Shown here: positions 1-6,709 of the stretch, in pieces
Position numbering within the stretch: the first letter of the stretch is position 1
Layout: every line of letters begins with the position of its first letter
DNA from: Bacillota bacterium
GTDB lineage: Bacteria; Bacillota; Clostridia; Christensenellales; Aristaeellaceae
Direction: 5' to 3'
DNA: 12,654 nt
Assembly: GCA_023395615.1 (NCBI GenBank)
Contig: JAEWYP010000071.1
Coordinates: forward strand, 1-12,654
The notes under the pieces: model-generated
Told to the model about the DNA's origin: nothing
Databases searched by the model: none
The model's input: the letters and a program-made list of their open reading frames with translations, nothing else
Made by a program: the position numbers and the translations under genes

Positions 1-59
1 CCCCCCTGCGGGAAACCGGAGGGCGTAGCCCGAGCAAAATGATGAAAAGTAAAATATTG

Positions 60-98
60 AAAAAACAGACGCCGCCGGTTTACGACCGTTGCGGCGTC
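60..98 (-). terminator. GC-rich hairpin flanked by an A-tract (possible leftward terminator)
   Basis: GACGCCGC (68-75) pairs with GCGGCGTC (91-98). Inside it CGGT (76-79) pairs with ACCG (85-88), leaving loop TTACG and a 2-nt TT bulge. An A-run at 60-65 lies just left, so read on the minus strand this is a hairpin followed after two bases by six T. On the + strand there is no matching T-run. No minus-strand gene to the right needs it, so it may instead belong to a dispersed intergenic element or to a transcript end from the left. It sits between the -35 and -10 of the predicted promoter. Confidence 0.4.
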
Positions 99-108
99 GT
101 TGTATAAT
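79..108 (+). promoter_or_regulatory. Predicted SigA-type promoter of the glycosidase gene
   Basis: A perfect -10 TATAAT lies at 103-108 and a 4/6 -35 (TTTACG) at 79-84, spaced 18 bp. The start would be near 115. The spacer contains the right arm of the 68-98 hairpin. Confidence 0.45.
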
Positions 109-275
109 AGTACCGAAATTCGAAACAATATCCCGTGTGAAACCGCCGAATTCAGTTGCTTTGCTTTCGTAGGAACCTGTTGGTATCTCCGACCCCTATC
201 CGTTATCTGACCCTATTTTATCATCAATGGCAGGGACAGCGCTGGCTGGAAATTGCGATTGTGGAGGAGTAGAGT

Positions 276-1094
276 ATGCATATGCGGAAGAAATTTGGTT
301 ATTGGATTGCGGCGTTTTTCGTGGTTACCTTGTTAATCGCGCCGGCACAGGCGCTGGAATCTCCCTGTATCGAACCGCCTTACGGCTGGCAGTATCAGGA
401 TGACAGTCGCTCGATTGTCATCAATCAGGTAAGCGGAAACGGAATCACCTATTTTGTGGCCGACGTGCAGTTAAGCCAGGTATCGGGCTTTCAAACAGCG
501 CTGGACAACAGCGGGAAAACGGTGTCCAGCCTGGCGACGGCGGCGGGTGCGGTGCTGGCCATCAACGGGGACGATTGCGGCACACACGATCATGGGATTA
601 TTATCCGAAACGGAAAGTTACTGCGCGCGAAAACCACGACGCGCAACCTGCTTACGGTGGACGCGAACGGGGATATGTCTGTGAAAACAGACCGGAACGG
701 CGAGGATCCCGCCGCGCTGGGCAAACAGCTGATCGACGCGGGCGTATGGCAGAGTTTTGAATTTGGTCCCGAATTGATTCGAAACGCAGAAGCGACGGAG
801 TTCAACCCGGCGTTCGACCTGATTTCTACCCGGTCGACCCGGTTGGAACCGCGTACGGCAATCGGGCAGATCGGGCCGCTGCATTATGTGATCCTCGTGG
901 TGGACGGGCGGCAGGAAGGTTACTCCGAAGGGATTACCCTGCCGGACTTGCAACAGCTGTTTTTGCAGTACGGCGCGGAGACCGCCATGAATCTGGACGG
1001 CGGCGGTTCCACTGAGATGTGGTTTCAGGGGCAGATTCTCAACAAGCCCAGCGGCGGGGTGGAGCGTACCGTGACCGATATCCTGTGTTTCTGA
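276..1094 (+). CDS. Secreted phosphodiester glycosidase family protein (NAGPA domain)
   Basis: A 272-residue protein of the family named after the human enzyme that removes N-acetylglucosamine from mannose-6-phosphate diesters. Bacterial members act outside the cell, often on cell-wall or exopolysaccharide phosphodiesters; the substrate here is not predictable. Residues 1-26 form a signal peptide (MRKK, a hydrophobic run to about 22, then APAQA before the cut), so it is probably exported. The mature protein is a single NAGPA domain: AINGDD (95-100) followed by G-I-I-I-R-N-G-K, the RTAIG strand (193-197), VVDGR (208-212), and the hallmark NLDGGGSTEM (239-248), whose D and G residues belong to the active-site/metal region. 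The start is set by GGAGGAG at 263-269, 6 bp before the first ATG; a second ATG two codons later is less well placed. The gene stands alone behind its own promoter and converges on the radical SAM gene with 7 bp between stops and no terminator seen. Confidence 0.85.
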   Translation: MHMRKKFGYWIAAFFVVTLLIAPAQALESPCIEPPYGWQYQDDSRSIVINQVSGNGITYFVADVQLSQVSGFQTALDNSGKTVSSLATAAGAVLAINGDDCGTHDHGIIIRNGKLLRAKTTTRNLLTVDANGDMSVKTDRNGEDPAALGKQLIDAGVWQSFEFGPELIRNAEATEFNPAFDLISTRSTRLEPRTAIGQIGPLHYVILVVDGRQEGYSEGITLPDLQQLFLQYGAETAMNLDGGGSTEMWFQGQILNKPSGGVERTVTDILCF

Positions 1095-1101
1095 GCGGAG
1101 A

Positions 1102-2190
1102 TCAGGAAAAAAGCAGACTGCGCACCTGCGCCTCCTGTGCGAACAGGGTACAGCCACCGGCGTGGGTGCTTTCCTGTTCGTTGAGCGCCCGAACTTTACG
1201 GAAAAACGGCGATTGCAGCACTTCCAGCAGCGTATGGTCCCGTACGCTTACGTCGGTATAGGGGGAGAAGGGGCAAGGCTCCGCGCCGCCCGTGGCGTTG
1301 ATGTGGAAAAAGCCCCGTCCGGCCGCAAGGCAGCCGCCCATATATTTCTCGTCTCCGGGAAAAGCTAAAAACACCATACCGGGATACTGCGCGCGCAGGG
1401 CCGCCTGCGCCTGTTCCATCCGGGTGCGGGCCGCGTCGTCCGGCGCGAGGGCCTCCGTGCCGGGGGCCACAGGAACATATTCGATGTAGAAAAGCAACCG
1501 GCAGCCCTGATCGTACAGGTCCTGCACAAAAGTGGGGTCGGTTACTTCCGCCATGTTTTGTGTGGTTACGGTGATGGAGGTGCCAAACAACAGCTTGCGC
1601 GCCGACAGGTGTTCAAAGGTCTGTCGGATCACCTGATAGGCACCTTCGCCGCGCCGGTCGTCCGTCGCATCCTGCCCGCCTTCCAGGCTGACCACAGGCA
1701 CAAGGTTGCGGTGCCGGTCCAGCAGCTGTAACGCATCCGGGCCCATCACGGTGCCGTTGGTGAAAATGGGGAAAATGATCCCCTCCTTTTCCGCGGCGGC
1801 TTCCAGCACATCCATCCGCAGGAAGGGTTCGCCGCCTGCCAGCAGGATAAAGGAGATGCCGGCCGCTTCGGCCTGTGAAAACACGCCGGACCATTCCTGC
1901 TGACTGAGGGGTGTGCCCTTCTGCTGGCCGCACTGGCCGTTGGCACGCGCGTAACAGCCCTTACAATACAGGTTGCAGGCGCTGGTAATGCTGGCGATGA
2001 GGAACAGGGGAATATGCAGCCCTTCGGCTTCGTGGGCCATTCGGCGCGCTTCCATCCCGGACTGACAGGAATGGTAACGCTGTAAGAACAGGGTTTCTTT
2101 GGGGTTGCGCAGCGTGGAACGCAGAATATCGGCGATCAGGCTTTCCGAGCCTTTGTTCAGGTATGTGGTCAGGTCGAAGGTTTCTTCCAT
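1102..2190 (-). CDS. Radical SAM protein with cysteine-containing C-terminal region
   Basis: A 362-residue radical SAM enzyme. The cluster-binding motif is C72-x3-C76-x2-C79 (SACNLYCKGCYA), followed by the SAM-binding GGEP at 119-122. Further cysteines at 287, 306 and 347 fall where SPASM or twitch-type proteins bind an auxiliary iron-sulfur cluster; there are fewer than a full SPASM domain has, so a shortened version is likelier. Such proteins often modify peptides or act on redox cofactors, but no short precursor peptide or maturation partner is visible, so the substrate is unknown. The start at 2190 has AAAGGA at 2199-2204, 8 bp upstream. It is transcribed leftward from a good promoter (2250-2278), and its leader carries a GC-rich hairpin at 2206-2222. 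The N-terminal ~60 residues precede the radical SAM core and match nothing I recognise. Confidence 0.8.
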   Translation of the reverse strand: MEETFDLTTYLNKGSESLIADILRSTLRNPKETLFLQRYHSCQSGMEARRMAHEAEGLHIPLFLIASITSACNLYCKGCYARANGQCGQQKGTPLSQQEWSGVFSQAEAAGISFILLAGGEPFLRMDVLEAAAEKEGIIFPIFTNGTVMGPDALQLLDRHRNLVPVVSLEGGQDATDDRRGEGAYQVIRQTFEHLSARKLLFGTSITVTTQNMAEVTDPTFVQDLYDQGCRLLFYIEYVPVAPGTEALAPDDAARTRMEQAQAALRAQYPGMVFLAFPGDEKYMGGCLAAGRGFFHINATGGAEPCPFSPYTDVSVRDHTLLEVLQSPFFRKVRALNEQESTHAGGCTLFAQEAQVRSLLFS

Positions 2191-2234
2191 GGAGTGGTTC
2201 CTTTCCCCGCCTGTCGGGCGGGCTGTTTCTTTAT

Positions 2235-2278
2235 CTTCGTTACGAAGCTATTATGGAAAAAACGATGCGAACCGTCAA
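2235..2278 (-). promoter_or_regulatory. Promoter of the radical SAM gene with palindromic operator candidate
   Basis: Read leftward, -35 TTGACG (2273-2278) and -10 CATAAT (2250-2255) are separated by 17 bp, each 5/6 to consensus. The start falls near 2243. A 13-bp palindrome, CTTCGT-T-ACGAAG (2235-2247), covers that start point, where a repressor would block transcription. The regulator is not identifiable from this. Confidence 0.6.
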
Positions 2279-2361
2279 GCCTGTAAAGATTAGAAATGGG
2301 TGAGGTTTCCGTGAGCTTCGCCCGGGGCGGACGTATTACCTGCCGGGTGTGAGTTACAGGG

Positions 2362-2391
2362 TTGACAGCGCCGGGGCAGCTGATTTATAAT
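2362..2391 (+). promoter_or_regulatory. Consensus SigA-type promoter driving the structured RNA at 2398
   Basis: Perfect -35 TTGACA (2362-2367) and perfect -10 TATAAT (2386-2391), spaced 18 bp; the start is predicted at or near A2398. It is the best promoter in the window, as expected for an abundant RNA. The -10 is embedded in the inverted repeat CTGATT-TAT-AATCAG (2380-2394), which may be chance or an operator. Confidence 0.7.
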
Positions 2392-2397
2392 CAGTGC

Positions 2398-2572
2398 AGT
2401 TCTTATTGGAGGTGTGTGTTTGTTATCGGTTCTGTAAAGGGGTACATGCTTTGAAACACAACCGGCGACCGCATGATCGCCTGTGTTTAAGTATGCTTCA
2501 TACAGAACTGTGACTGCGCACTCCCGCCGGAGATGACCGCAGACATAGTGTGATCGCTATGTTTTTTGTTTT
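2398..2572 (+). ncRNA. Structured ~175-nt RNA, 6S-like in architecture
   Basis: Between a consensus promoter and an intrinsic terminator lies a non-coding stretch that folds into one long rod. The closing stem pairs GGAG (2408-2411) and TGTG (2413-2416) with CTCC (2521-2524) and CGCA (2517-2520). An open internal bubble follows (about 2419-2427 opposite 2510-2514). Then GTTCTGTA (2429-2436) pairs perfectly with TACAGAAC (2501-2508), AAACACA (2454-2460) with TGTGTTT (2482-2488), and GGCGA (2464-2468) with TCGCC (2477-2481) around an 8-nt loop. Closing stem, central bubble and long irregular apical arm at this length is the layout of 6S RNA, which binds housekeeping RNA polymerase by mimicking an open promoter. 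I cannot confirm family membership. The alternative is an attenuating leader of the downstream mutS2-like gene; I found no clear antiterminator. That it is a real RNA is better supported than the 6S label. Confidence 0.5.
2543..2572 (+). terminator. Intrinsic terminator ending the structured RNA
   Basis: ACATAGTG (2543-2550) and CGCTATGT (2555-2562) form an 8-bp stem with one G-U pair and loop TGAT. It runs straight into six T, G, then four T. It lies 50 bp before the next gene, so most transcripts from the 2362 promoter should stop here. Confidence 0.75.
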
Positions 2573-2621
2573 GTATGGGAATCCCCCCGTCTCGCTCATG
2601 CGTATTCAATCATGAGGAGAG

Positions 2622-4544
2622 ATGAACTTGGATCGGAATTGGATCATGCTGGAGTTTCCGGCGATATTGGAAAAACTGAAAGAATGTGCCGTAACGCAGG
2701 CGGCGAAGGAACAAATTGACGCGTTGACCCCGATCACCGCAGAAGCGGTGTGCCAAAGCCGAATGGCGGAAACGACGGCCGCCAGAAACATGCTGGATGC
2801 ATGCGGCGCGCCGCCGCTGGCGGTGATGGACGGGATGAGCGAAACCGTTACGCAAAGCGAAATCGGCGCGATGCTTACGCCGGAGCAGCTGGCGGGGGTG
2901 GCGCTGTTTGCCATGTCCTGCCGGCGGATCGTCGCATACCTGATGCGCGGGGCGGGCGAACACCCGGAGATTGCCAGCTATGCCCACGGGCTGGAGAATA
3001 TGGACGCGTTGCAGGCGGAAATTGAACGCTGCGTGGAGGTCGACCGCGTGCGCGACGAGGCCAGCCCTCTCCTGCGAGATCTGCGCCGGAAAATGACCCT
3101 GCAGGAAAGTAAAATCAAGGAAAAACTGAACCAACTTCTGCAAAGCCGCAGGCAAATGCTCGCGGACGGATACGTTACCCGGCGCGGCGGCCACTATGTG
3201 TTGCCGGTGCTTCGCCAGTATCAGAAACAGTTCGACGGCGCGGTGATCGACACATCCGCGACGGGCGCGACCCTGTTTATGGAGCCAAGGGCGATTGCGA
3301 CGCTGCAGGAGGAGATGGCGCAGCTGGAAGCGGCGGAGGACGCCGAAGCGCGGCGCATTTTGTACACACTGAGCAGTCTGGTGGCCGAACATGCGGACCG
3401 GATCCACCGGAACCAGAAAACGGCGGTGGCGCTGGACTTTCTATTCGCTAAAGCCAAGTTGAGCGCGGCGATGAAAGCCAATGCCGTGCAGGTGGGTGGC
3501 GAGCGCAGAATGACGATCCGCCGGGGCCGCCATCCTCTGCTGGACCCGGAACGCTGCGTGCCGCTGGACTTTGTAATGGAACCGGGCACAAGGGGCGTGG
3601 TGGTGACGGGACCCAATACCGGCGGGAAAACCGTGGCGCTGAAAACGGTCGGTCTGCTGTGCCTGATGGCGCAGTGCGGCCTGCATGTACCCTGCGCCGA
3701 GGGCAGTTATCTGGCCCTGTTTGACTGGTATTGGTGCGATATCGGCGACAGCCAGAATATCGCCCAAAACCTGTCTACCTTTTCGGGACACATCACCAAC
3801 GTGATCCATATCCTGCAACACGCCAGCCGGGACAGCCTTGTGCTGCTGGACGAACTGGGCAGCGGTACCGACCCCGCCGAAGGCATGGGGATCGCCGTTG
3901 CGGTGCTGGAGGAACTGCGCCGCAGGGAATGCCTGTTTCTGGTGACGACGCATTACCCGCAGGTAAAAACCTATGCCGAAAAAACGGATACCGTGATGAG
4001 CGCGCGCATGGCGTTCGATCAGGCGACGCTTGCGCCGCAGTACCGACTGGAAATGGGCAAGAGCGGCGAAAGCTGCGCCCTGCAGATTGCGGAACGGTTG
4101 GGGATGCCGCCGCATCTGCTGGCGCGCGCCGGACACGAGGTATACGGCACCCCCCTTTCGGCGGAGGAGGCGCGCTCAACAATGAAAGTTCCGCCCAGCC
4201 GCCTGCAACGGATGGTGGAACGCAAGCCGGAGAACGACCCCGCGCAGAAATTCCATCTGGGAGACAGCGTGGTGGTACTGCCAGAAAAAGAAGGCGGGAT
4301 CGTCTACCGCCCTGCCGACGAAAACGGCGATGTGGTGGTGCAGGTGAAGGGAGAAAAGCGGAAGGTGAAACATACCCGCCTGCAACTGCGCGTTGCGGCG
4401 GCGGAGCTGTATCCGCCGGATTATGATTTTTCCATCCTGTTCGACACGGTGGAAAACCGCAAGGCTACCCGAATTTTGAACAAGCGGTACGATCCGAATG
4501 TGAAGATCGTGCGGGAGAAAGAGGACTGGGAACAGACGAAATAA
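2622..4544 (+). CDS. MutS2-like ATPase lacking the Smr domain
   Basis: A 640-residue protein of the MutS2 branch of the MutS family, DNA- or ribosome-acting ATPases separate from mismatch-repair MutS. It has an N-terminal helical lever/clamp region (about 1-290) and an ABC-type ATPase with Walker A GPNTGGKT (330-337), signature-like STFSGH (385-390), Walker B LVLLDE (406-411) and H-loop TTHYPQ (442-447). A small KOW-like beta segment (about 545-590) follows. Full MutS2 is usually near 780 residues and ends in an Smr nuclease domain; here the chain ends about 50 residues after the KOW-like part and the coiled linker is short, so the nuclease is missing. Known MutS2 roles (suppressing homologous recombination, rescuing collided ribosomes) may apply only in part. 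GAGGAG (2614-2619) ends just 2 bp before ATG 2622, so the in-frame TTG at 2628, 8 bp away, may be the true start. A terminator follows at 4564. Confidence 0.85.
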   Translation: MNLDRNWIMLEFPAILEKLKECAVTQAAKEQIDALTPITAEAVCQSRMAETTAARNMLDACGAPPLAVMDGMSETVTQSEIGAMLTPEQLAGVALFAMSCRRIVAYLMRGAGEHPEIASYAHGLENMDALQAEIERCVEVDRVRDEASPLLRDLRRKMTLQESKIKEKLNQLLQSRRQMLADGYVTRRGGHYVLPVLRQYQKQFDGAVIDTSATGATLFMEPRAIATLQEEMAQLEAAEDAEARRILYTLSSLVAEHADRIHRNQKTAVALDFLFAKAKLSAAMKANAVQVGGERRMTIRRGRHPLLDPERCVPLDFVMEPGTRGVVVTGPNTGGKTVALKTVGLLCLMAQCGLHVPCAEGSYLALFDWYWCDIGDSQNIAQNLSTFSGHITNVIHILQHASRDSLVLLDELGSGTDPAEGMGIAVAVLEELRRRECLFLVTTHYPQVKTYAEKTDTVMSARMAFDQATLAPQYRLEMGKSGESCALQIAERLGMPPHLLARAGHEVYGTPLSAEEARSTMKVPPSRLQRMVERKPENDPAQKFHLGDSVVVLPEKEGGIVYRPADENGDVVVQVKGEKRKVKHTRLQLRVAAAELYPPDYDFSILFDTVENRKATRILNKRYDPNVKIVREKEDWEQTK

Positions 4545-4563
4545 ACGTTCGTCCCAGACTGTT

Positions 4564-4589
4564 AAAAAAGTGGACTTCGCCACTTTTTT
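4564..4589. terminator. Bidirectional-looking terminator after the mutS2-like gene
   Basis: AAAAAAGTGG (4564-4573) and CCACTTTTTT (4580-4589) form a perfect 10-bp stem with loop ACTTCG. Its A- and T-ends would serve as a terminator in either direction. It begins 19 bp after the mutS2-like stop codon. Confidence 0.85.
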
Positions 4590-4602
4590 AAATTACGGGT
4601 CT

Positions 4603-4860
4603 GTTTGCGGCCACGCCGCAAACTCCCCGCCCGCCCGGCAAAGCCGGGCGATACGAATTGAATCAGAGGGCTCCGGCCCTCCGATACCACCGGAAAACGT
4701 AGGTTTTTTGACATGCTGAGACGAAATGAACTTCCGTCCGTAGCGGAAGGAAGCGGAAACGTTTCCCGATAACCCGAAATTCAACTGGGCAACCTGAAAA
4801 CAGAAGAACCCGGGGCAACATCAGCGCACCCTCCTGCCGTAGAAAACGGCGGGAGGGCGC
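4603..4860. repeat. Cluster of hairpins in a gene-free region (candidate dispersed intergenic element)
   Basis: Six further inverted repeats follow the terminator: GTTTGCGGC/GCCGCAAAC (4603-4623), CGCCCGGC/GCCGGGCG (4632-4650), GAGGGC/GCCCTC (4666-4681), CTTCCG/CGGAAG (4731-4749), the palindrome GGAAACGTTTCC (4755-4766), and a long imperfect hairpin (4826-4860) whose core is GCCGT/ACGGC and CCCTCC/GGAGGG. Minus-strand frames open across this region (63 and 80 codons) have odd composition and no good ribosome binding site, so I do not call them genes. Such density is typical of REP-like or MITE-like intergenic elements. The last hairpin lies about 60 bp beyond the fliB stop and may help stop its transcript, but it has no T-run on that strand. 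Confidence 0.5.
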
Positions 4861-4918
4861 CTGTTCATCTGGAGCGATCTGACGGGATTGTCTGGACGGA
4901 GGCAAGAAATTGATGAAC

Positions 4919-6079
4919 TTATAAAATCGTCAGCTGAAGCGCCTCTTCGGGGGTTGTCAACCCGAGATCACGCAGAATCGGCGTTACTCGGCGGTGAAAC
5001 AGGGTGTGGTCGATCACGCGGAAAGCGCCCGCCACAACATCTACCAGCGCGTCCTGCGTGGTTTCGTCCTCGCGTATGTTCCCGGCGCATGCGCCGATAG
5101 CCAGCAAGCGCAGCAGGCCGTACACGGTGCACAGGGCGGCAAATTGCCCGGGAAAATCCCAACGCGCTTCCACAAACGGAAAGCGCGTAAAAAACAGGTG
5201 ATTGACCAGCAGGTTTTCAAAAAAGGAGGGCCAGAGCGGAAAACGTACCGTAAAGCGAGCGGCGGCCTGCTCGTAAGCTTCCGGCGCGCAGTCGCCGTCG
5301 AAAGCGGCGAGTGCGGTATCCCGACATGCGCGAAGTCCTGCGCTTTGCTGCGAAAGTGTCGCCAGAATCTGCTGCACGGTTTGGAGAGCCTGTGGCGGAT
5401 TCCCCTGCACAGGCTGAGGGGACGGAGCCTGCAAAAGTCGCTCGACTGCCGCTTCGTCGCCGCGGCGAATTAAGGGTTCCAGCGCCCGCATGGTCTGCCA
5501 CAGTACGGAGAAGCGCTGGGGAAACGGTAGGGAACGGTTCTGTAGGATTCGGATCAAGGCCAGCCGAATCTCCTGCTCGTGACCCACGGATTCAAAAAAC
5601 ACGGTGCGCTCCGCCTGCCTGGGCAGGTCAAAGCGAAGGGAACGGGGTACGAACGACAGGGGCGCTTCGTGACACAGCAATAACTCCACCACGGCTTCGC
5701 AACTGTTGGCACAGGAGCACTCATCGTTCCCTTCCCCGCGTACGGCGCGCGGATACAACCGGCAGACATTCGGCAGGGAGCTTTCTCCCAGTTCCGCGTG
5801 GATAGCGCAGCGTCCGTCCGCCATCCGGAGCGGGCAATCCCCGTCGAAACGGTGGGCAAGCTCCGCGTACTTCTCATTCGTGGGATTGGGCAGCGGCTTG
5901 AGCGCGCAGTCCAGCTTCGCCCGCAAAGTTTTTTTACAGGGAATGCCCAGCAAATGATAATAATCCTGCAACGAAAGCGAAACCGGCCATCCCGTGCAGC
6001 AACAGGCACGGCAACGGCCCAGTTTGCAGGAAAACGCCGGATAATAGTCCGGCACCAGATAAACACGGCTTTCTGCCAT
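4919..6079 (-). CDS. fliB: Flagellin lysine-N-methylase (FliB family)
   Basis: A 386-residue protein with the cysteine pattern of FliB, the enzyme family that methylates lysines of flagellin. The N-terminus has C18, C23 and the run C26-C27-C28 followed by TGWPVSLS. A second cluster follows, with C82, C91 and C106 inside CPLRM...RCAIH and NVCRLYPR, then C121, C123 and C127. These cysteines probably bind a metal or iron-sulfur centre. The C-terminal two thirds is helical and less distinctive. Its known partner is flagellin, but no flagellar gene is in the window, so it is an orphan here; orphan copies may act on other surface or cytoplasmic proteins. The start at 6079 follows a promoter 24 bp upstream, giving a very short leader, and the weak site GGCGGGTGA precedes it. 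The gene stands alone: the upstream operon terminates at 6224-6250. Confidence 0.75.
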   Translation of the reverse strand: MAESRVYLVPDYYPAFSCKLGRCRACCCTGWPVSLSLQDYYHLLGIPCKKTLRAKLDCALKPLPNPTNEKYAELAHRFDGDCPLRMADGRCAIHAELGESSLPNVCRLYPRAVRGEGNDECSCANSCEAVVELLLCHEAPLSFVPRSLRFDLPRQAERTVFFESVGHEQEIRLALIRILQNRSLPFPQRFSVLWQTMRALEPLIRRGDEAAVERLLQAPSPQPVQGNPPQALQTVQQILATLSQQSAGLRACRDTALAAFDGDCAPEAYEQAAARFTVRFPLWPSFFENLLVNHLFFTRFPFVEARWDFPGQFAALCTVYGLLRLLAIGACAGNIREDETTQDALVDVVAGAFRVIDHTLFHRRVTPILRDLGLTTPEEALQLTIL

Positions 6080-6102
6080 GGTTTCACCCGCCTCAATCCA
6101 GA

Positions 6103-6130
6103 ATTATATACGGGATGGACGGGTTTGCAA
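6103..6130 (-). promoter_or_regulatory. Promoter of the fliB-like gene
   Basis: Leftward -35 TTGCAA (6125-6130) and perfect -10 TATAAT (6103-6108), spaced 16 bp. The start would be near 6096, leaving about 17 nt before the ATG. Confidence 0.55.
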
Positions 6131-6223
6131 GAGGGAGAATGAAGAAAATTCCAAAAAGAAAAACAGCGGACCGGAGACGGGACTTCGGCACAAACAAGGG
6201 GGAACGCAAGGCCTGTGAAGCAC

Positions 6224-6250
6224 AAAAAGGCGGTGGATTTCGCCGCCTTT
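6224..6250 (-). terminator. Terminator of the DAK-DegV / DUF1295 / DUF2177 operon
   Basis: AAAGGCGGTG (6226-6235) pairs with CGCCGCCTTT (6241-6250) around loop GATTT, with one G-U pair. On the minus strand the stem is followed by a T-run formed by the As at 6224-6228. It lies 20 bp past the stop of the last gene of the operon. Confidence 0.8.
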
Positions 6251-6269
6251 ACCGCCGCCAGTATGCAGA

Positions 6270-6683
6270 TCAGAACAGCCGGATAATCCAGAAACTGAGC
6301 AGAGCGGTTACTCCGCTGACGAAACTGCCCCAAAGCAGGTCCAGAACCGTAATCAGGATCGGCCAGTCCTTAACCGTCGCAAGGTTGGTGAGATCGTAGG
6401 TGGCGTACGTGACCAGCCCGAAGAACAGGCCGGCCAGCAACGCCTGCAACCAGTTGCCGCTTGCCAGCGCGGGCTGGATTACAAACACCATCAGGCCGAG
6501 AATGAAGAGCAGGTAGAAGGCCAGCGCGGCCAGCAGATTGGCTTTGGGCGCCATCAGGTACCCGAGTTTTTCGGCATACAGCTGCTTGGCGATCACGGTG
6601 AGCCATAGCATGTCGATTGCCAGAAACACCACCAGCGCGATCAGATAATTCCGTACGTCAGCCCAACCGATAGAAAGGTTCAT
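6270..6683 (-). CDS. DUF2177 family membrane protein
   Basis: A 137-residue integral membrane protein that is little more than four hydrophobic segments (roughly 10-32, 48-70, 80-97 and 110-135). Family landmarks are IDMLWLTVIAKQLY near the N-terminus, the FYLLFILGLMVFVIQPAL stretch, and GLVTYATYDLTNLATVKDWP followed by LDLLWG. The function of the family is not known. It is the last gene of a leftward operon, 26 bp after the DUF1295 gene, with a near-perfect AAGGAGG ending 8 bp before its ATG. In some proteobacteria this family occurs beside DUF1295 and cyclopropane-fatty-acid-synthase-like genes, which hints at a lipid role; that partner is absent here. Confidence 0.8.
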   Translation of the reverse strand: MNLSIGWADVRNYLIALVVFLAIDMLWLTVIAKQLYAEKLGYLMAPKANLLAALAFYLLFILGLMVFVIQPALASGNWLQALLAGLFFGLVTYATYDLTNLATVKDWPILITVLDLLWGSFVSGVTALLSFWIIRLF

Positions 6684-6709
6684 CGTTCATACCTCCTTAG
6701 GATATATCG

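Larger units (their letters stand above)
1..275. other. Gene-free left end and upstream region of the glycosidase gene
   Basis: No convincing gene lies here. From base 1 one + strand frame is open for 13 codons to a TGA at 40-42; it could be the tail of a gene outside the window, but nothing supports that. Bases 24-34 form a small GGGC-GTA-GCCC hairpin. A larger hairpin (68-98) and a promoter (79-108) are listed separately. From the predicted transcription start near 115 to the ATG at 276 there is an untranslated leader of about 160 nt, in which I see no known riboswitch motif. The leader ends in the ribosome binding site GGAGGAG at 263-269. Confidence 0.5.

Noticed and set aside
1..42. 13-codon open tail at the left edge ending in TGA
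   Set aside because: Too short to identify and the sequence forms small hairpins, so it may be intergenic.
618..1157. 179-codon open frame on the minus strand
   Set aside because: Lies entirely over the glycosidase gene, which has a signal peptide, good RBS and family motifs; the antisense product has no family character.
2398..2572. T-box or metabolite riboswitch
   Set aside because: No T-box consensus element or known aptamer core is visible, and no alternative antiterminator pairing was found.
2610..3407. 265-codon minus-strand open frame
   Set aside because: Antisense shadow of the mutS2-like gene in GC-rich DNA; no RBS or motif.
3441..4426. 231-codon open frames on both strands
   Set aside because: Out-of-frame shadows across the ATPase part of the mutS2-like gene, rich in Arg/Gly/Pro as expected of GC-rich off-frame reading.
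4708..4736. TTGACA sequence as a promoter
   Set aside because: No -10-like hexamer at the proper distance and no gene downstream.
4593..4905. Minus-strand frames of 63 and 80 codons
   Set aside because: They run through consecutive hairpins, lack a good RBS and look like translation of an intergenic repeat.
6115..6399. 94-codon + strand frame
   Set aside because: It crosses the operon terminator and the antisense of the DUF2177 gene; no promoter or RBS.
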